A stretch of 64,000 nt of DNA from Zerene cesonia (taxonomy: Eukaryota; Arthropoda; Insecta; Lepidoptera; Pieridae), in the NCBI RefSeq assembly GCF_012273895.1, contig NC_052112.1, positions 248,001 to 312,000 of the forward strand. The letters run 5' to 3'. Below the pieces are notes generated by a model. It saw nothing but the letters and a program-made list of their open reading frames with translations. It was not told the DNA's origin and did not search any database. The translations under genes were made by a program, and so were the position numbers. This document shows, piece after piece, positions 12,901 to 24,800 of this stretch (position 1 is its first letter; each line of letters begins with the position of its first letter).

Positions 12901-15900
12901 GGGCGTAGTAAACATGGAGGGGACCGGGAACTGCAGGCGATGCGGGAAATACAGGAAGCAGTGCGCTATATCGAGACAGTTCGATAACTTCCCGCCGTGT
13001 CCGCGGATGAAGTTCAACTCGTGCGCAAGCTCCAACGCGGAGATCAAGAAAACTAACGGGCTCGTGAAGGATCTGCTGCTTAGTTTCTCGATAAAGCACA
13101 GCTGGATGAGGGTGTTCAATACCAACATGGCGAACAAGGATCTCGCGGTGATACACGCTGTCAAAATTGTCGCCACCTTTTGGATCATTTTCATACACGT
13201 AGCTGTCGCTGTTAGCTACGTTTCGAGTGAGTGCTCTCGTCATTTCTGCTGTTATATCGTTTGATAGGATTTAAGAGAACATGTTTATTTCAGATAGCGG
13301 CGATGTCAATGATCCTGGTAATATGTATTACAATATAATGGCAACAGGGACACTCGCGTTTGATGCTCTTTTCTTTGTAAGGTTAGTTCTTTGTGGTCTA
13401 ATTGTAAATACATTTAAAAAAACTGGTGTAATTGTAATTAAAAAGTTAAGGTCATAAATTTACACTTAGCAATCGAGTGACCAGACATAAATTAATAAGT
13501 GGACCTAATTTGTTCTAAAACTGTTCTACTCCGTTCTCTTCTATTCTGTTTTGTTCTGTTCTATACTGTCCTGTGTTTTATTCTATATTTTATTCTATTG
13601 TGTGCCATTTGCAGCGGTATATTCAGCGCGCACCACTTTTTCTACCTGAAGGGGCGCTACAGCAGCGAGGAGGTGCTGCGCTGTTCGGGGCCGTGCGGGC
13701 AGCTCTCGCAGCTCATCTGTTTCATCATCAATCGAGCTATCCGGTGCGTGGGATTTATGATTCGTGATGATTTTTTTGTTTAGTTCTCAGTTAAGGACAC
13801 GTGGGTGAAAACTTTTCATACAGACACATAACATAAACCACAGTTAACACTTTTCAGACTAAGTCTGTAAAAGTTTTAACATTAAAATTATGGGACTTTA
13901 AATTATGAAAGCTGATATTTAACAACATTTTTGTCAGCTAGAATAGATGTTGATTGCCACTGTCCCCCCCCAGGCTGCTCCCTCCCTACGTGTTCGCGAT
14001 ATTCATATCATCGGTGGCGTCCCGCGCGGGGCGCTCGGGCTCCGCGCTCGGGGGCGGCGCCCCCGACACGTGCCACCAGCACTGGTGGCGGAACTTGTTG
14101 TATGTCACCAACTTGTACCCGAGGGAGGAACAGGTTGGGTCTACATTGGATTTTTTATTAGTACCAAAGGAGCAGATGGGCCATCTGATGTTAAATAGTC
14201 ACCACCGCCCATAAACACTTCTTACACCTTTTGGTTACATATACGTTATTTTCTTGAAGGCGGTTTTAAGTGTATATAAACCGTATGTCAAATGTACATT
14301 CTACTTCCTACTATCTACTAATATTATAAATGCGAAAGTATTTAGGAATGTGTGTGTGTGTGTTTGTTACTCTTTCACACAAAGACTACAGAACCGTTTG
14401 CAATGAAATTTGGTACGTAGACAGCTGGACAACTGGAATAACATATAGGCAACTTTTTATCCCGATCTTTCTACGGCATACGGACTTACGCGGGCGAAAC
14501 CGCGGGGCGCAGCTAGTTATAAATTTTTATGCAACAAATTGAGTTGAATACTTAATGTTTGGGTTGGATTTAGTGATTGACTTCACTCATATTTGTATAC
14601 TTCCAGTTTGTAAAGTCATTTGGAGAACATCCATACTGAATATAAAGCATACTCACAGTACGAAAACGCATCGCATAAATTTCCATACTTCGTCGCGTAT
14701 ACGGCGCAGCTATGTGTGCGATATTTGCGTAAAATGCGTTTGATGCGTTCCGTGATTGCACTATTCGGCTCACACTACACGCACCCGTGTATGTAGAGCA
14801 CGAGGTACTCACAGTACACCCACACCCACACGTACGAACTCCCAGTGCATGCAAGTGTCGTGGTACCTGTCGAGCGAGGCGCAGCTGCACGCGGGCGGCG
14901 CGGCGCTGAGCGCGGCGCTGGCGGCGCGCGAGCGGCCCGCGCTGGCGCTCGCCGCGCTGCTGCTGCTCGCCGCCCCCGCGCTCGACCTGCTCACCCCCCG
15001 CGGTACTCTCCTCCGGTGAGTTGCTTCATCTGTGAGGGTAGGGCACCCGCTCTTTACAGTCGGTAATGTGTGTCGGTGGGACGCCTGATGGTAAGCGCTA
15101 CCACCACCCATGAAGATTTAGAGAGCCATAAGGTCCATTGCAGACTTTACACCTCTACAAATGGATCACCGACTTTAAATTGGGAAGGGAATAAGAAAGT
15201 ATTGGCGAAAGGAATAAAGGAAAGGAAGGGTAAGGAAAAGGATGTGGGCCTGCAGTCCTCCACACATCGAACGAAACACAGTACGAGCTGGCCCAATTCG
15301 TGCCGAAACGTGCTCGACTACCACATACAATACGCTCATATGGGGAGGTGATAACGATTGGTTTGCTTACACTTTAAAATGTACAATTTTTTTTATTATT
15401 TCACAAACTGTATCTTTACAACGTTATTTTTAGTTAATGGGATTCAAATGCTTTATAAATGAAAAATTTTTGAACAATAGATTTTTTTTATTAGGAGGCG
15501 CGATACGAACCCGAATCTTTTTGCCAAACGGTAGCAACGCCTAGCCTCTCGGTCACCCACGATCCCGCCTCAGCAATCGAATCTCTTCCACTCTGCCTGT
15601 GCCCGCCATGTGAGCGAATGGGTAGTCAACATATCTTGTTTCAAACAATTAATATAAATTATATATTAATTAATACTGCACACAGTGAGGGGTACGCATG
15701 GGAGGGGCACGTGTGGAGTCACGCGGCGCCCTACTTGCTGGGGGTGCTCACAGGCTGGCTCGTGCACCGTATAGACGGCCTGCTCACTGTACCTAAGGTA
15801 AAGAAAGATTTATTTATTTATGTATGGTTTCATTTTATTGTGAATCTTTATTTCACAATTTTTAAGAGCTATTTAAGCTGCACCCTTGTTTGCTTTTACA

Positions 15901-17450
15901 ATAAAGTAGAAAGTGCGTGCTCCATAGGGTGGACATAGCTGACCAGTCGCCGCCGACCCTATTCGGTGCTTTGTCACTTATAAGCGTCCTACTAGCAAAG
16001 TAGCACTACAAAACCATGTATGAATCTGTTTGACGACTCTGTTTATACAGAAAGATTATGAATTCATACAATTATTGTATATCATTAAAGTCATTGTTGT
16101 TGGAGTTCATGTCATTGACAAAGGAGTTGTTGTCCAGTTGTCCAGCCAGCTGCATTAATAGCTGCACATATTTGACAATTATTTTTCAATTAATATTAAT
16201 AGATACCATTTTCCGCTATGGATCATGTGCTCACTATATTAAAGTTTAAAGTTGGAAATCATATAAGTGGATAATGGTGTCTTCAATGGCTACTTTATGT
16301 GTCAGATGTGGTCAATATCGCTGTGGGTGTGGTCGTTTTGTGCGGCGCTCGGCTCGTGCGCGCTGCCGTGGGTGGAGGTGTGGGGGGCGTGGGGTGCGGG
16401 GGCTGCGGGGGCTGCGGGCGGAGCGGGGGCCGAGTGGGTCACCGCGTGGCTACATCTGCTGTGGCCCGCTGCGGGGATCTGGCCAGCTGTGGTTTGCTCA
16501 ACGAAGTACGCGTGTGAGTATCGTATATTAAATTTTTGTTGGGTCCTGTTGGGGTGCTGGGAGAACTTTTTTTTCAAAATCAAACGTTTATTCATCTAGA
16601 TTCTTTAAGAAGCCCTATTAACACCGTTTATATATTTTTGTACTTTTTGATCAATATAAGTATATAGCAAATGGTTCGCAGACCGCACGCGGCAGCTGCT
16701 GGACAGCCGCGCGTGGTGCGGCGCGAGCCGGCTGTGCTACGGCGCGCTGCTGCTGCACGGCGCCGCCGCCAGCGCGCTGCTCGCCGCCGACACCGCGCTC
16801 TGCGCCTCCTTCTCCTGCCTCGTGAGTGCGCACACACACACACACACCACACGCATACATCACACGCACACACGCGCACGTACCACACGCACACACGCGC
16901 ACAACTCTGACGCACACAATTATTGTGAATAATATGTGAATGTAAAATGACAGCACCGTTTGTAAATGGCAGAACGTGGCGATCTTCTTTAGTTGGTTTT
17001 CAAAGATAAGCAGTTTTTTTCCTGACATCTATTGGTGAATAATAATACTATTTTGCTTCGTAGATAGCTGGACAACTGAAATAACACATAGGCACTTTTT
17101 ATACCGATATTCCTACGGGATACGGACTTACGCGGTTTCAACCGCGGGTAACAGCTAGTATGTATAATATATAAGTGACTATATAAATGTACAAACAAAA
17201 ACAAAATAGCACACGCAATTAAAAGGGAGGTGGGCTTGTATTGTTTCCTTGCCCAAGCAATATAGATATTAAATTCGAAAAGTTAGTTTCCATGTTCCTA
17301 TAATGACAGTGGTTATTTGTAATATTCCAGCTATGTTACTACCTGGGCGTGACGGCGGCAACGCTGGGTGGCGCGTTCTGTCTGTGCGTGTTGGTGGAGA
17401 TGCCGACCTGCTCCTTCCTCACCAGGCTCTCCGACTATGTGTACCGATAG
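6961..17450 (+). CDS. NRF-6-like acyltransferase-3 membrane protein, plus-strand copy
   Basis: Fourteen predicted exons: 6961-7255, 9930-10015, 10649-10751, 11502-11551, 11656-11790, 12479-13226, 13294-13381, 13615-13743, 13974-14133, 14846-15015, 15686-15797, 16306-16513, 16661-16821, 17331-17450. Phases agree throughout and give 854 residues. The ATG at 6961 opens a hydrophobic signal peptide (YYIVLVFSSFTNCAN). The N-terminal half is the extracellular NRF domain, with DASGRYSASFF and CLPRSC (residues 232-237). A membrane helix follows at about 283-305. A cysteine-rich loop (C375, C378, C385, C397, C405) leads into the acyltransferase-3 domain, with H449 and H463, DTCHQHWWRNLLY, CMQVSWYLS and several more hydrophobic segments to the TAG. 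The family includes C. elegans nrf-6/ndg-4 and Drosophila drop dead, linked to lipid or yolk handling; the substrate is unknown. Late exons are very GC-rich and early ones AT-rich. The least certain edges are 11656 and 16661. Confidence 0.85.
7454..7680 (+). mobile_element. Non-autonomous Helitron-like element, family 2
   Basis: It begins with a block close to ACTACATAGTATAAAACAAAG, runs through ATAGATAGAGTGATT and AATTTAACGCTTGCGAA, and ends CTAG before T. Other copies start near 10834, 20701 and 55521, with inverted copies at 47826 and 54348. The CTAG|T end fits Helitron insertion between A and T. This copy carries an extra A-rich stretch before its end. Confidence 0.6.
8867..8908. repeat. 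Perfect 20-bp inverted repeat with 2-base loop
   Basis: The arms ACTTTCATCATTAAAATATA (8867-8886) and its exact reverse complement (8889-8908) are separated by TG. Nothing coding overlaps it. It could form a cruciform or, if transcribed in the intron, a tight hairpin. Confidence 0.85.
9520..9647. mobile_element. MITE-like element, copy 1
   Basis: It starts TTTAGAAATTAAAGA and ends TCTTTAATTTCTAAA, so its ends are inverted repeats. The interior contains GTGTTCGAAACGTCG, which also occurs in the copy at 46233-46359. TTGATTTTACGCGAGT lies just outside the left end in both copies, so the true element may be longer than the inverted repeats. Confidence 0.6.
10834..11020 (+). mobile_element. Helitron-like element, family 2
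   Basis: It opens ACTACATAGTATAAAACAAAG, contains TTTAATAGATAGAGTGATTC and AATTTAACGCGTGCGAAG, and ends CTAG followed by T. It lies in the intron after the third exon of the plus-strand NRF-6-like gene. Confidence 0.65.
11038..11199 (-). mobile_element. Helitron-like element, family 3
   Basis: Read on the plus strand it begins GCGGCCCGCCCCGGCTTCG and ends TAATATTAGCATAGAT. In element orientation this is a TATTA-rich 5' end and a GC-rich hairpin 3' end. Similar copies are at 20541, 40059, 41908 and 51608. Confidence 0.55.
11650..11658 (+). promoter_or_regulatory. Clustered splice acceptors (ACCAGCAG)
   Basis: Three AGs lie close together (11650, 11655, 11658). Only the second and third keep the frame with the exon ending at 11551. 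They differ by one glutamine, so this is a NAGNAG-type site. Confidence 0.35.
12100..12222 (-). mobile_element. Truncated Helitron-like element, family 1
   Basis: In plus orientation it starts CTAG, then CGGTTTCATCCGCGTAAGTC and TATCCCGTAGGAATATCGGG. This is the reversed 3' half of family 1 (full copy at 14314-14516). The 5' half is missing. Confidence 0.65.
14165..14220 (+). mobile_element. SINE fragment
   Basis: A short piece related to the head of the SINE at 62708 (CATCTGATG.TAA.TAGTCACCACCGCCCAT). It lies just after the donor of the ninth exon of the plus-strand NRF-6-like gene. Confidence 0.4.
14314..14516 (+). mobile_element. Helitron-like element, family 1, full length
   Basis: A complete 203-base copy. 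It begins TCTACTAATATTATAAATGC after A, passes through CTCTTTCACACAAAGACTAC and ATTTGGTACGTAGACAGCTG, and ends in the GC-rich hairpin CGCGGGGCGCAGCTAG followed by T. The TC start, the hairpin with a CTAG end and insertion between A and T are Helitron hallmarks. It has no coding capacity. Confidence 0.75.
15054..15345 (+). mobile_element. SINE, family of 34910 and 62708
   Basis: It shares with the copy at 34910 the blocks GGTGGGACGCCTGATGGTAA, GACTTTAAATTGGGAAGGGA and the tail AGCTGGCCCAATTCGTGCCG. It lies in the intron after the tenth exon of the plus-strand NRF-6-like gene. This copy lacks part of the block between CGAAACACAGT and the tail. Confidence 0.7.
15491..15575 (-). mobile_element. 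tRNA-like SINE head fragment
   Basis: On the minus strand the sequence reads GGGTGACCGAGAGGCTAGGC, followed about 30 bases later by GGGTTCGTATC. This resembles the A and B boxes of a tRNA-derived promoter. The pairing expected of a working tRNA was not found, so it is a SINE or pseudogene relic. Confidence 0.35.
16826..16912. repeat. CA-rich simple repeat
   Basis: An imperfect (CA)n tract mixed with CACACG and CATACA starts a few bases after the donor at 16822. Confidence 0.7.
17060..17158 (+). mobile_element. Truncated Helitron-like element, family 1 variant
   Basis: It starts abruptly at GTAGATAGCTGGACAACTG and runs to CAGCTAG followed by T. It is almost identical to 42778-42876 (two differences seen over about 97 bases) and is cut at the same internal point. 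Confidence 0.65.
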
Positions 17451-17790
17451 CATACGCTCATATCGCTTTCAGTTTTTTCTTAGGACATTGAGTTGCGTTT
17501 TCTTTCAATAATTTTAGAGGATAGGATATGAGTTTTTGAAATTTTGAACGCTAATTTACAAACGGAATGTAATAAATATGTGTAGTTATGATTGGGACGA
17601 ATGTGTTAAAGATTGTTTAATTACATTATGGTAAAATACTCATCAAAGTAGACTGATTTTGTAAATTTTTAGGGTATAAAGTTAGATACTTACTTTATAA
17701 GATACAGTTTTATCAGAAATGGTAGCTAATTCTGTTAAATGCAGTGTTTAATAATATTTATTAATTTATAAGAATCAATTGTTACCTCGA

Positions 17791-17796
17791 AATAAA
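17791..17796 (+). terminator. Candidate poly(A) signal of plus-strand NRF-6-like gene
   Basis: An AATAAA lies about 340 bases after the TAG stop. A nearer AATAAA at 17571-17576 is an alternative. This distal signal lies 23 bases from the opposing minus-strand signal. Confidence 0.45.
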
Positions 17797-17819
17797 ACAA
17801 AATATAAATCAAATTGTGT

Positions 17820-17825
17820 TTTATT
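17820..17825 (-). terminator. Candidate poly(A) signal of minus-strand NRF-6-like gene
   Basis: Plus-strand TTTATT is AATAAA on the minus strand. It lies about 1 kb past the stop codon at 18857. If used, the 3' UTR would cover 17.8-18.86 kb, an AT-rich stretch with no exon or element seen. Nearer signals may exist. Confidence 0.35.
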
Positions 17826-18856
17826 ACAAATCGTATAAATCTTATCGCTAAATAATATTTACAGCATATTTACATAGCGGTAACTTATTTACATTTTTGG
17901 AGCTTATTACTAAAATAATAATAAATTGTCATTCAATAAACAGCAAACACGAAAAACACTTTTCATATATCTACATAATAATTATAAAATAGTAATTTGA
18001 GCAAAACATATTCCTTCTTTCAAAGAAAGGATTTTTATAATTTCGAAAAAATCTCACGTCATTTTAACATATACCTATATTGAAATTTTTTACCAAATAA
18101 TTAACACACTTATACGTTTAGGAATGTTTCATTCGGAATGTTTCTGTAGTACTATAAACTATTTGTCTATTTGTTTTATTTGTTAAAATTAAGTACATGT
18201 TTTTAAAATAGGTAAATAAAAAGAAAATACAACGTCACGATTTAGTACAATTATAATATTTGTACATATATTTACAATCTAAATAATATTTTTATAATTT
18301 AATTTAACACGGTTCTATCGAGTATTTTATAATTTCGCACGCTGCGGCAGAAACACGAGGCCAATTGGGCATGTTATTAAAAAAGCGCTAATCTCAGGAC
18401 TTCTGTCTTTAAGAAAAGTCAGTCCAAATATTATAATTACACATTACACTTTCTTTTATGTGTAGAGGTACAAAGTCGGCTTAAAATGACTTTTTGCACT
18501 ATTTTGAATTTAATTGATGTGTTTCATGAGATTTATTCCCTATTAGTGCATTGGAAAGCAACAAGCGTGGCCTTGGGCTAACACCAAACATCGTTTTATA
18601 AAAGTTTTAAAAGAAATACATAAATAGAAAACAACGTCACACGAGTCACAACGTCTTTCACATACACGAGTCAATTCCTCTCTTAACATAACTTATTCAG
18701 TATTCTCCTCACACGACATTTAAGTCCACGATCAAACATTAAAACTACGACTTTTGGGTTAAACTAATACATTGTTTCATGTGTTGGTTACAATATTCAT
18801 TGGAACTGATGATTTTCATGTAACATGTAAAGCAATGTATTGTGGAGTAATGTAGT

Positions 18857-21800
18857 CTACACTCTGTGGGGTTTCTTCTGCGGTGATACAATTTTCAGCA
18901 TGGTGACGATGGGCGCTTCGAAGGCTACTGATATGATGAAGGCGAGGAAGTAGGATATCACAGTCAGTCCCAGGAAAAGTACGAACTAGAAAAACAATGG
19001 AGAGAAAATTAACATTTGTTTAAGATTAAGAGACAAATAAAAGTAAATGAACTTTGGTCATATCTTTAACTACATTGATGGAAGGGTCTTTTGTTGAAAA
19101 CACTGCAAGTTTAAGCTTGGTGCTTTATTGTATGTATGTGCTGTGTACAGTGTAATGTTTATCAGTTGTTGTGTACACTGCACGTGTGTGCGTCCGTGTA
19201 TTGTGTACGCAGTGTACTGTGAGTATCTGTCTGTTGCGTAACACACGGAGTGTGTGTTAAGTGTACTGTAATGGAGTGCGTGTGTTTCTAGACTATTATG
19301 CTATCCTATATATTGTTTATGCTTAGAAATTAAAAACTTATTAAAGGATTTTAAACGCCATTTATTAATGATATGATATATTATTGTTTATGCTATCAAA
19401 GTATGGATATGCGGAGTAAATTGTACAGTGTACTGTGGTATGTTTGTTTGTTGTTTGCTGTTTGTGTGTGCACTCACCACAAGCATCTCGCCCAAGTGTA
19501 TGGGGTGCGTGAGGTGCATGGCGACGTAGCGCAGCACGACGGGGTGCACGAGGTAGGCGCAGTACGTCACCCGGGAGAACGGGTACAGCACGGGCGCCGA
19601 CAGCAGGGTTCGCACCCAGCCTGGAATTTGGAACCAAAATTTGGTTCATTAGTTGCTTTTAAATGGATAAAATGAAAATGCCTGATTTCGATTGGGTAGC
19701 ACGTGATTTATGATTTTCAACAGTTAGGTATACATATGTTGAGCAACAAGGTTGAATGTTGTTGCTATTAACATGTTGCTGCCAAGATTGTGCTGCAGAG
19801 TCAATAGAGCACGTTGAGACATCTCGCTCAAGTGGCGATAACATTAACATAGTTCAACAAGAAATGATCTGAATTGAGATTGTAGTCTATTAAACTGTAG
19901 CCACATAAATAAACGACGCCTCCTTGGTATAGTGGTAAACGCGTGAGCGTAGAACTGAAGGGAACCGAAGGGTTCGATTCCCGGTGGGGACAATAAAAGA
20001 AAAATGCCTCGGTCTGGCAGGACACAGAAGGCTTATCACTTACTTGTCCATAAAGTTGGTTGCCTGGAAGAGATCACTTGTAAGTGATAAGGTCGCCTTC
20101 TGTGCTGTATGTTTTAGCGTAAGTTTTGTTGTATTTATTTCTGCTGCGTTGACAGCACAATAAAGTGTTAAAAAAAGAAAAAATCGATCAGTGAAACAGA
20201 TGTATATCATCTGCCCCATACCTCAGCAGGGGACACGGGACTTTACTTTTTTTTTTCACCAAAATAAATAAACAAACAAAGTGGGACGGTCGGCACCTCC
20301 GTAGCCCGTGGAGCAGGCGACGATGACCCAGGCCACGCAGGCGGCCCACAGCGAGTGCGAGAGCGCGCTGTGCGCCGCCGCGCTGGCCGCGCCCAGCTCC
20401 GCGCGGTACAGCCCGAAGACCAGCAGCAGCAGCGTGCCCGCGCACGCCGCCCAGCCCGCGCCGGCCCACACCTGCCGATGCCGAACCCGCGTGTTATCGG
20501 GGTGGGGACACACTGACTTACATCTGATATAACACTACACTGGCGGCCCGCCCCGGCTTTGCCCGTGACACATATATAGCCTATATAGCCTTCCTCAATA
20601 AATGGGCTATCTAACACTGAAATAATTTTTCAAATCGGACCAGTGGTTCCTGAGATTAGTGCGTTCAAACAAACAAACTTTTCAGCTTTATAATATTAGT
20701 ATACATAGTATAAAGTAGTCCCTATGTATGTCTGCTTAGATCTTTGAAACGATACAACAGATTTTGACGAGGCTTTATAGATAGTGATTTAAGAGGTTTA
20801 TATGTATAATCTATTAAACTACTCCGAATTAAACGCGTGCGAAGCTGCGCGCAAATGCTAGTATGTTATACGAGATAAATTATAAGTGCAAAGGGTAAGT
20901 GATCAAATATAAGTGAAATATTATTCGAAACGGGTAAAATCTTCAGCCATAACTCACTCTGCCCATCCTAATTTTCAAGTTTGTCTTGAACAGGATCCAG
21001 CCGGTTGCCATGCCGACAAGGTAAGGTCCCAGCCGGGTCCAGGGCTTGTCGTAGATTTTATCAAACTGCGTGAACGGATCCTCGCTGTTGGGAATATGCT
21101 CGCTGCTCCACGACACGTAGCCCGTCGTGAACAGGGACGATACGAAGAAAACCCCAGTCAGGATCACTGACAGCTTGAAGTGGCTGGAAAATGGAGTAGA
21201 ATATATAGAATTTTGGTAGGTGACTGTTTTGTTTGGTTTAATTTGTTGTGGAAATATGATGCTTTGGCCTTTTTACATAAGAAAGAAAGTTGTCCAATTT
21301 ATATTCGTTATTATTTGAACAATTACAGAATAGAATTAAACTGTTTAAACACTCCTTTGAAGTAAATTGTGGTTTAGTTTAGATGATACTAATAACTACC
21401 TATTTAAAATTGGCCATAGTAGACATAAATGATTAATTAAGTTCAGAGTAAGAAAGACTTACCTGGTAGCTAGGATAAGTAAGATTGCACTAACTGCGTA
21501 GAACTGGGTGTCGTCTGAAAGGTACCAACTCCACAACATGCACTGGAAAGCAATTTATTATTTAGTTTTATGAAACTGTCAAAGCTATTTTAGGGTAACC
21601 GGTAAAACCAACAAATTGTTTTTGAAATTGAACATTAAAATAACTGTAAATAGATCTATAAACCTAGAAGAACTGTCTGTTTTATATCATTAGGATAGGA
21701 TTGGCTGGAAAAAAGGAATGGACTGGAAAAGGTGAGGAAGAGGAAACGGTGATTACGTATAAGCAAGTGCTGGAAGCCGAAGGGGTCGCGGACGTATTTT

Positions 21801-24800
21801 AACCAGCTCCCGTGGCCCCTTCACTCAAGTGGCTCGACGGAACACAGTGGGGTTTTGGTCGGTAAGAATCCGACATAACCCACGGCTCCATCCCCGGGGG
21901 CCGTGGGTATCTATGCAAGATTTCCCCACTATAAAAAAAAAATGTGAGGGAAAAGTTAAAGCTCACCATCTGGTCGACCGGGAAGAGCGTGTTGATGTAG
22001 AGCAGGTTGCGCCACCAGTAGCGCGGGCACGTCTCGTGGTCCAGCGCGGGCGGCTCGAACACGGCGTTGTGCGCGAACCACTTCATCGTCACCTCCACCA
22101 CGCCCAGCATGAATAGGTACGGCGCCGTCAACCTGTCGCCGACAACGCGTTACTGACCGTTTCGTGTTTGGTGAAGTGATAACAGTGAATAATAATAAAT
22201 CTTCATTTCTCCTTGATAAATGTACTGAAAACGGTGAAGGAAAACATCGTGAGGAAACCGGCATGTCCAAGAATCAAAAGTTCGACGACATGTGACATCT
22301 GCCAACCCGTACTTGGCCTGCGAGGTGGGTTATGGCCTGAACCCTCATAGGAGGCCTGTGTCCCAGCAGTGGGAACATATATGGGCTGATGATGATGATG
22401 ATGATGAATTGTACAATTTGATTTAGAGGCTCTGGCACTCTTGCTAGGTATAACCTGTGTTAAGAGAGCCAGTCCCTTCCCAGGTATTTGTACATTGTAT
22501 GCACTTGTAGGTAAAAATCTTTAAAGATTAAAAAGATAGAAAAAAAGAAAACGAAAACTTAACAGTGTGTTTTGTATTTGTTGTATTTGGTTATAAATTC
22601 TAATGTGTGAGAACAACAAAGATAAAACGAAGCAAACATTTAAAGATTATTGCATTAACAAGCAATCAGTCTAAGAATTTATTTAACTCATTATTAGAAA
22701 ATAATGATAAAATATTCTTATATTTAGCATTATTTCTAAAATAACATTATAGTGCCTAATGTAATGCAGTATTAGAATACATACAAATATCATGTACGGT
22801 CTAACATGGATATAAAATCCTGATACACACAAGTGTCCAGAAGAAGCAAACAGCGTACCTGGCGAACCGATATCCGAGCAGACCGAAGAACTGCAGCAGC
22901 CCCGCGGTGATCTTCCGCCGGCCCTTCGTGAGCCGGTCCAGCTTGCCCTTCGCGTTCGTGCGGAAGTACAGGAACGTGACCAGCATGCCGCTGCCGGAAA
23001 TCGTCTCGTAAGTTTCGCAGTTATGAGAAGACTAGCTTTCCGGCGGCGACTTCGCCCGCGTGGAAGTCGGTTATATCGCGCGATATTGTGAGTAGACTAT
23101 AGTCTAACGACTATAGTCTTTCCCAAGGTCTAGACTATTCGTCCCGATATTTCGACCCTTTCTACCCATCGTTTCGGAATAAAGTATCCTAAGTCCTTTC
23201 TCAAGTTCAGTTCTATCTACATAATTTCATCAAAATTGGCTCAGCGGTTTAGGCGTGAAAGCGTAACAGACAGACAGAGTTACTTTGCATTTATAATATT
23301 AGTAGAATTTTCTCTGATGCATGTTCCTATATATATATTAGCGGGCAAACGAGCAGGCGCCGCCCATAAACGTCCACAAAACCTCGAGGGATGTGTGTGG
23401 GTTTCCGGCCTTTAAGGGAGGAATACGCTTTTTTTTTGAAGTAACCCAACTCGTAGTCATATGTTTGGATAACTACGTATTTTAGGAGTTATAAGAACAT
23501 GAACATTAATCACTTTGACCAAAGTTTTATTGAAATCCTCAGAGTTTACTTTGTTTTTGTGTGAGTTCCGATATCGTTTTGGAAAAAATCAGATACATTG
23601 CGTGTATTAAAAGACACGTGTTCTTCCAAAAGTAACTGAAGAAAAAAGAAAATTAAAGAAAATTAAAGAGATATGCCAAATTTTTTGCTACAATAATGGT
23701 AGGACTCAATCGAGAAAAGAAAGCGAGTTTTATTTCAGCTCTAGTCAAGTGAGATCAAAGCATTTAAAAGTTAAATTTCTTTCTTTGATGTTTTCATTGT
23801 AAAAATACGAGTAATACCATAAATAGTTACGTAACTTAAGTAAACATTCGTTTATAATTGTTTCTAATAAAATACCCGAGACAGAAGAAAGTGTCGACGC
23901 TGTACACCGCGCTGATGATGAGCTGGAACCAGAAGCTCTTCTCCAGGATAGCTCTCAGGGCCGTGTTGTCAGCATACTGTAATTATTCAACAACTAAAAA
24001 TGTTAAAAAATGCTTCTAAGAATGTGTCCGAAAATTCTTGGAAATACATCCTTATAATATTATAAGTATATCTCCCTCTCTCCCCTCTCCTTGGAAAGTA
24101 CTACGGATACTTAATGATATTAAAGTAACTTTTAAGAACAAAATATATTATTGACCGTTTCGACTCTGTTCTGTCATTATTTCTTTCTATTCATATATTA
24201 GTACCTAATTGATACAATTGAATGTATTTAATCTATTTGCCACTGAAATCTATAATCATAATTTTCAAACAAAGAGGCCTGTTTTAGCCCTATGTGATAT
24301 TTAGCGTAATTATTACCACTTCTGTCTTCACAGCTCACAAACTTAATAAGCTCTTAGAAGCTAAGAAGCTCTTGATTCCTCTTATAACGTACTCGCTGTT
24401 CGCCCGTGGAACATAAATAGCTTATGTCACTCATTGTTAAGTTGCAGTTTTCTAATGGGTGAATGAATATTTGAAATCTGTCCAATGGTTTTTGCGTGAA
24501 AACGATGTCTACAAACAGACATAGATATAAAAGTTTATAATATTATCATGTCCAGTGTAGAAGTGCAGACAATAAATTATAATTTAGTCGTGAAGTAGCT
24601 TGACTGGTTAGTAGTTAAAAGTCTAACCTTAAATACGACAATGCACGTATGGCCAAAGATGACCCAGACCATAGACAAGCATCTGAGACCGTGCACAACG
24701 GGCACCGTGTCGGAGCCGACCGACTGGTCGAAGATCTGCAGTATGTTGGCTTTCATGGAGAAGGAAAGCAGCAGCTCCGACCACACACCTGGGGAGAGAA

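Noticed and set aside
13499..13600. Tandem TTCTGTTCTATTCTG-like tract
   Set aside because: A pyrimidine-rich stretch before the acceptor at 13614; normal intron end sequence.
19918..19992. A functional tRNA gene
   Set aside because: A and B boxes are present, but acceptor and anticodon arms do not pair and a SINE body follows.
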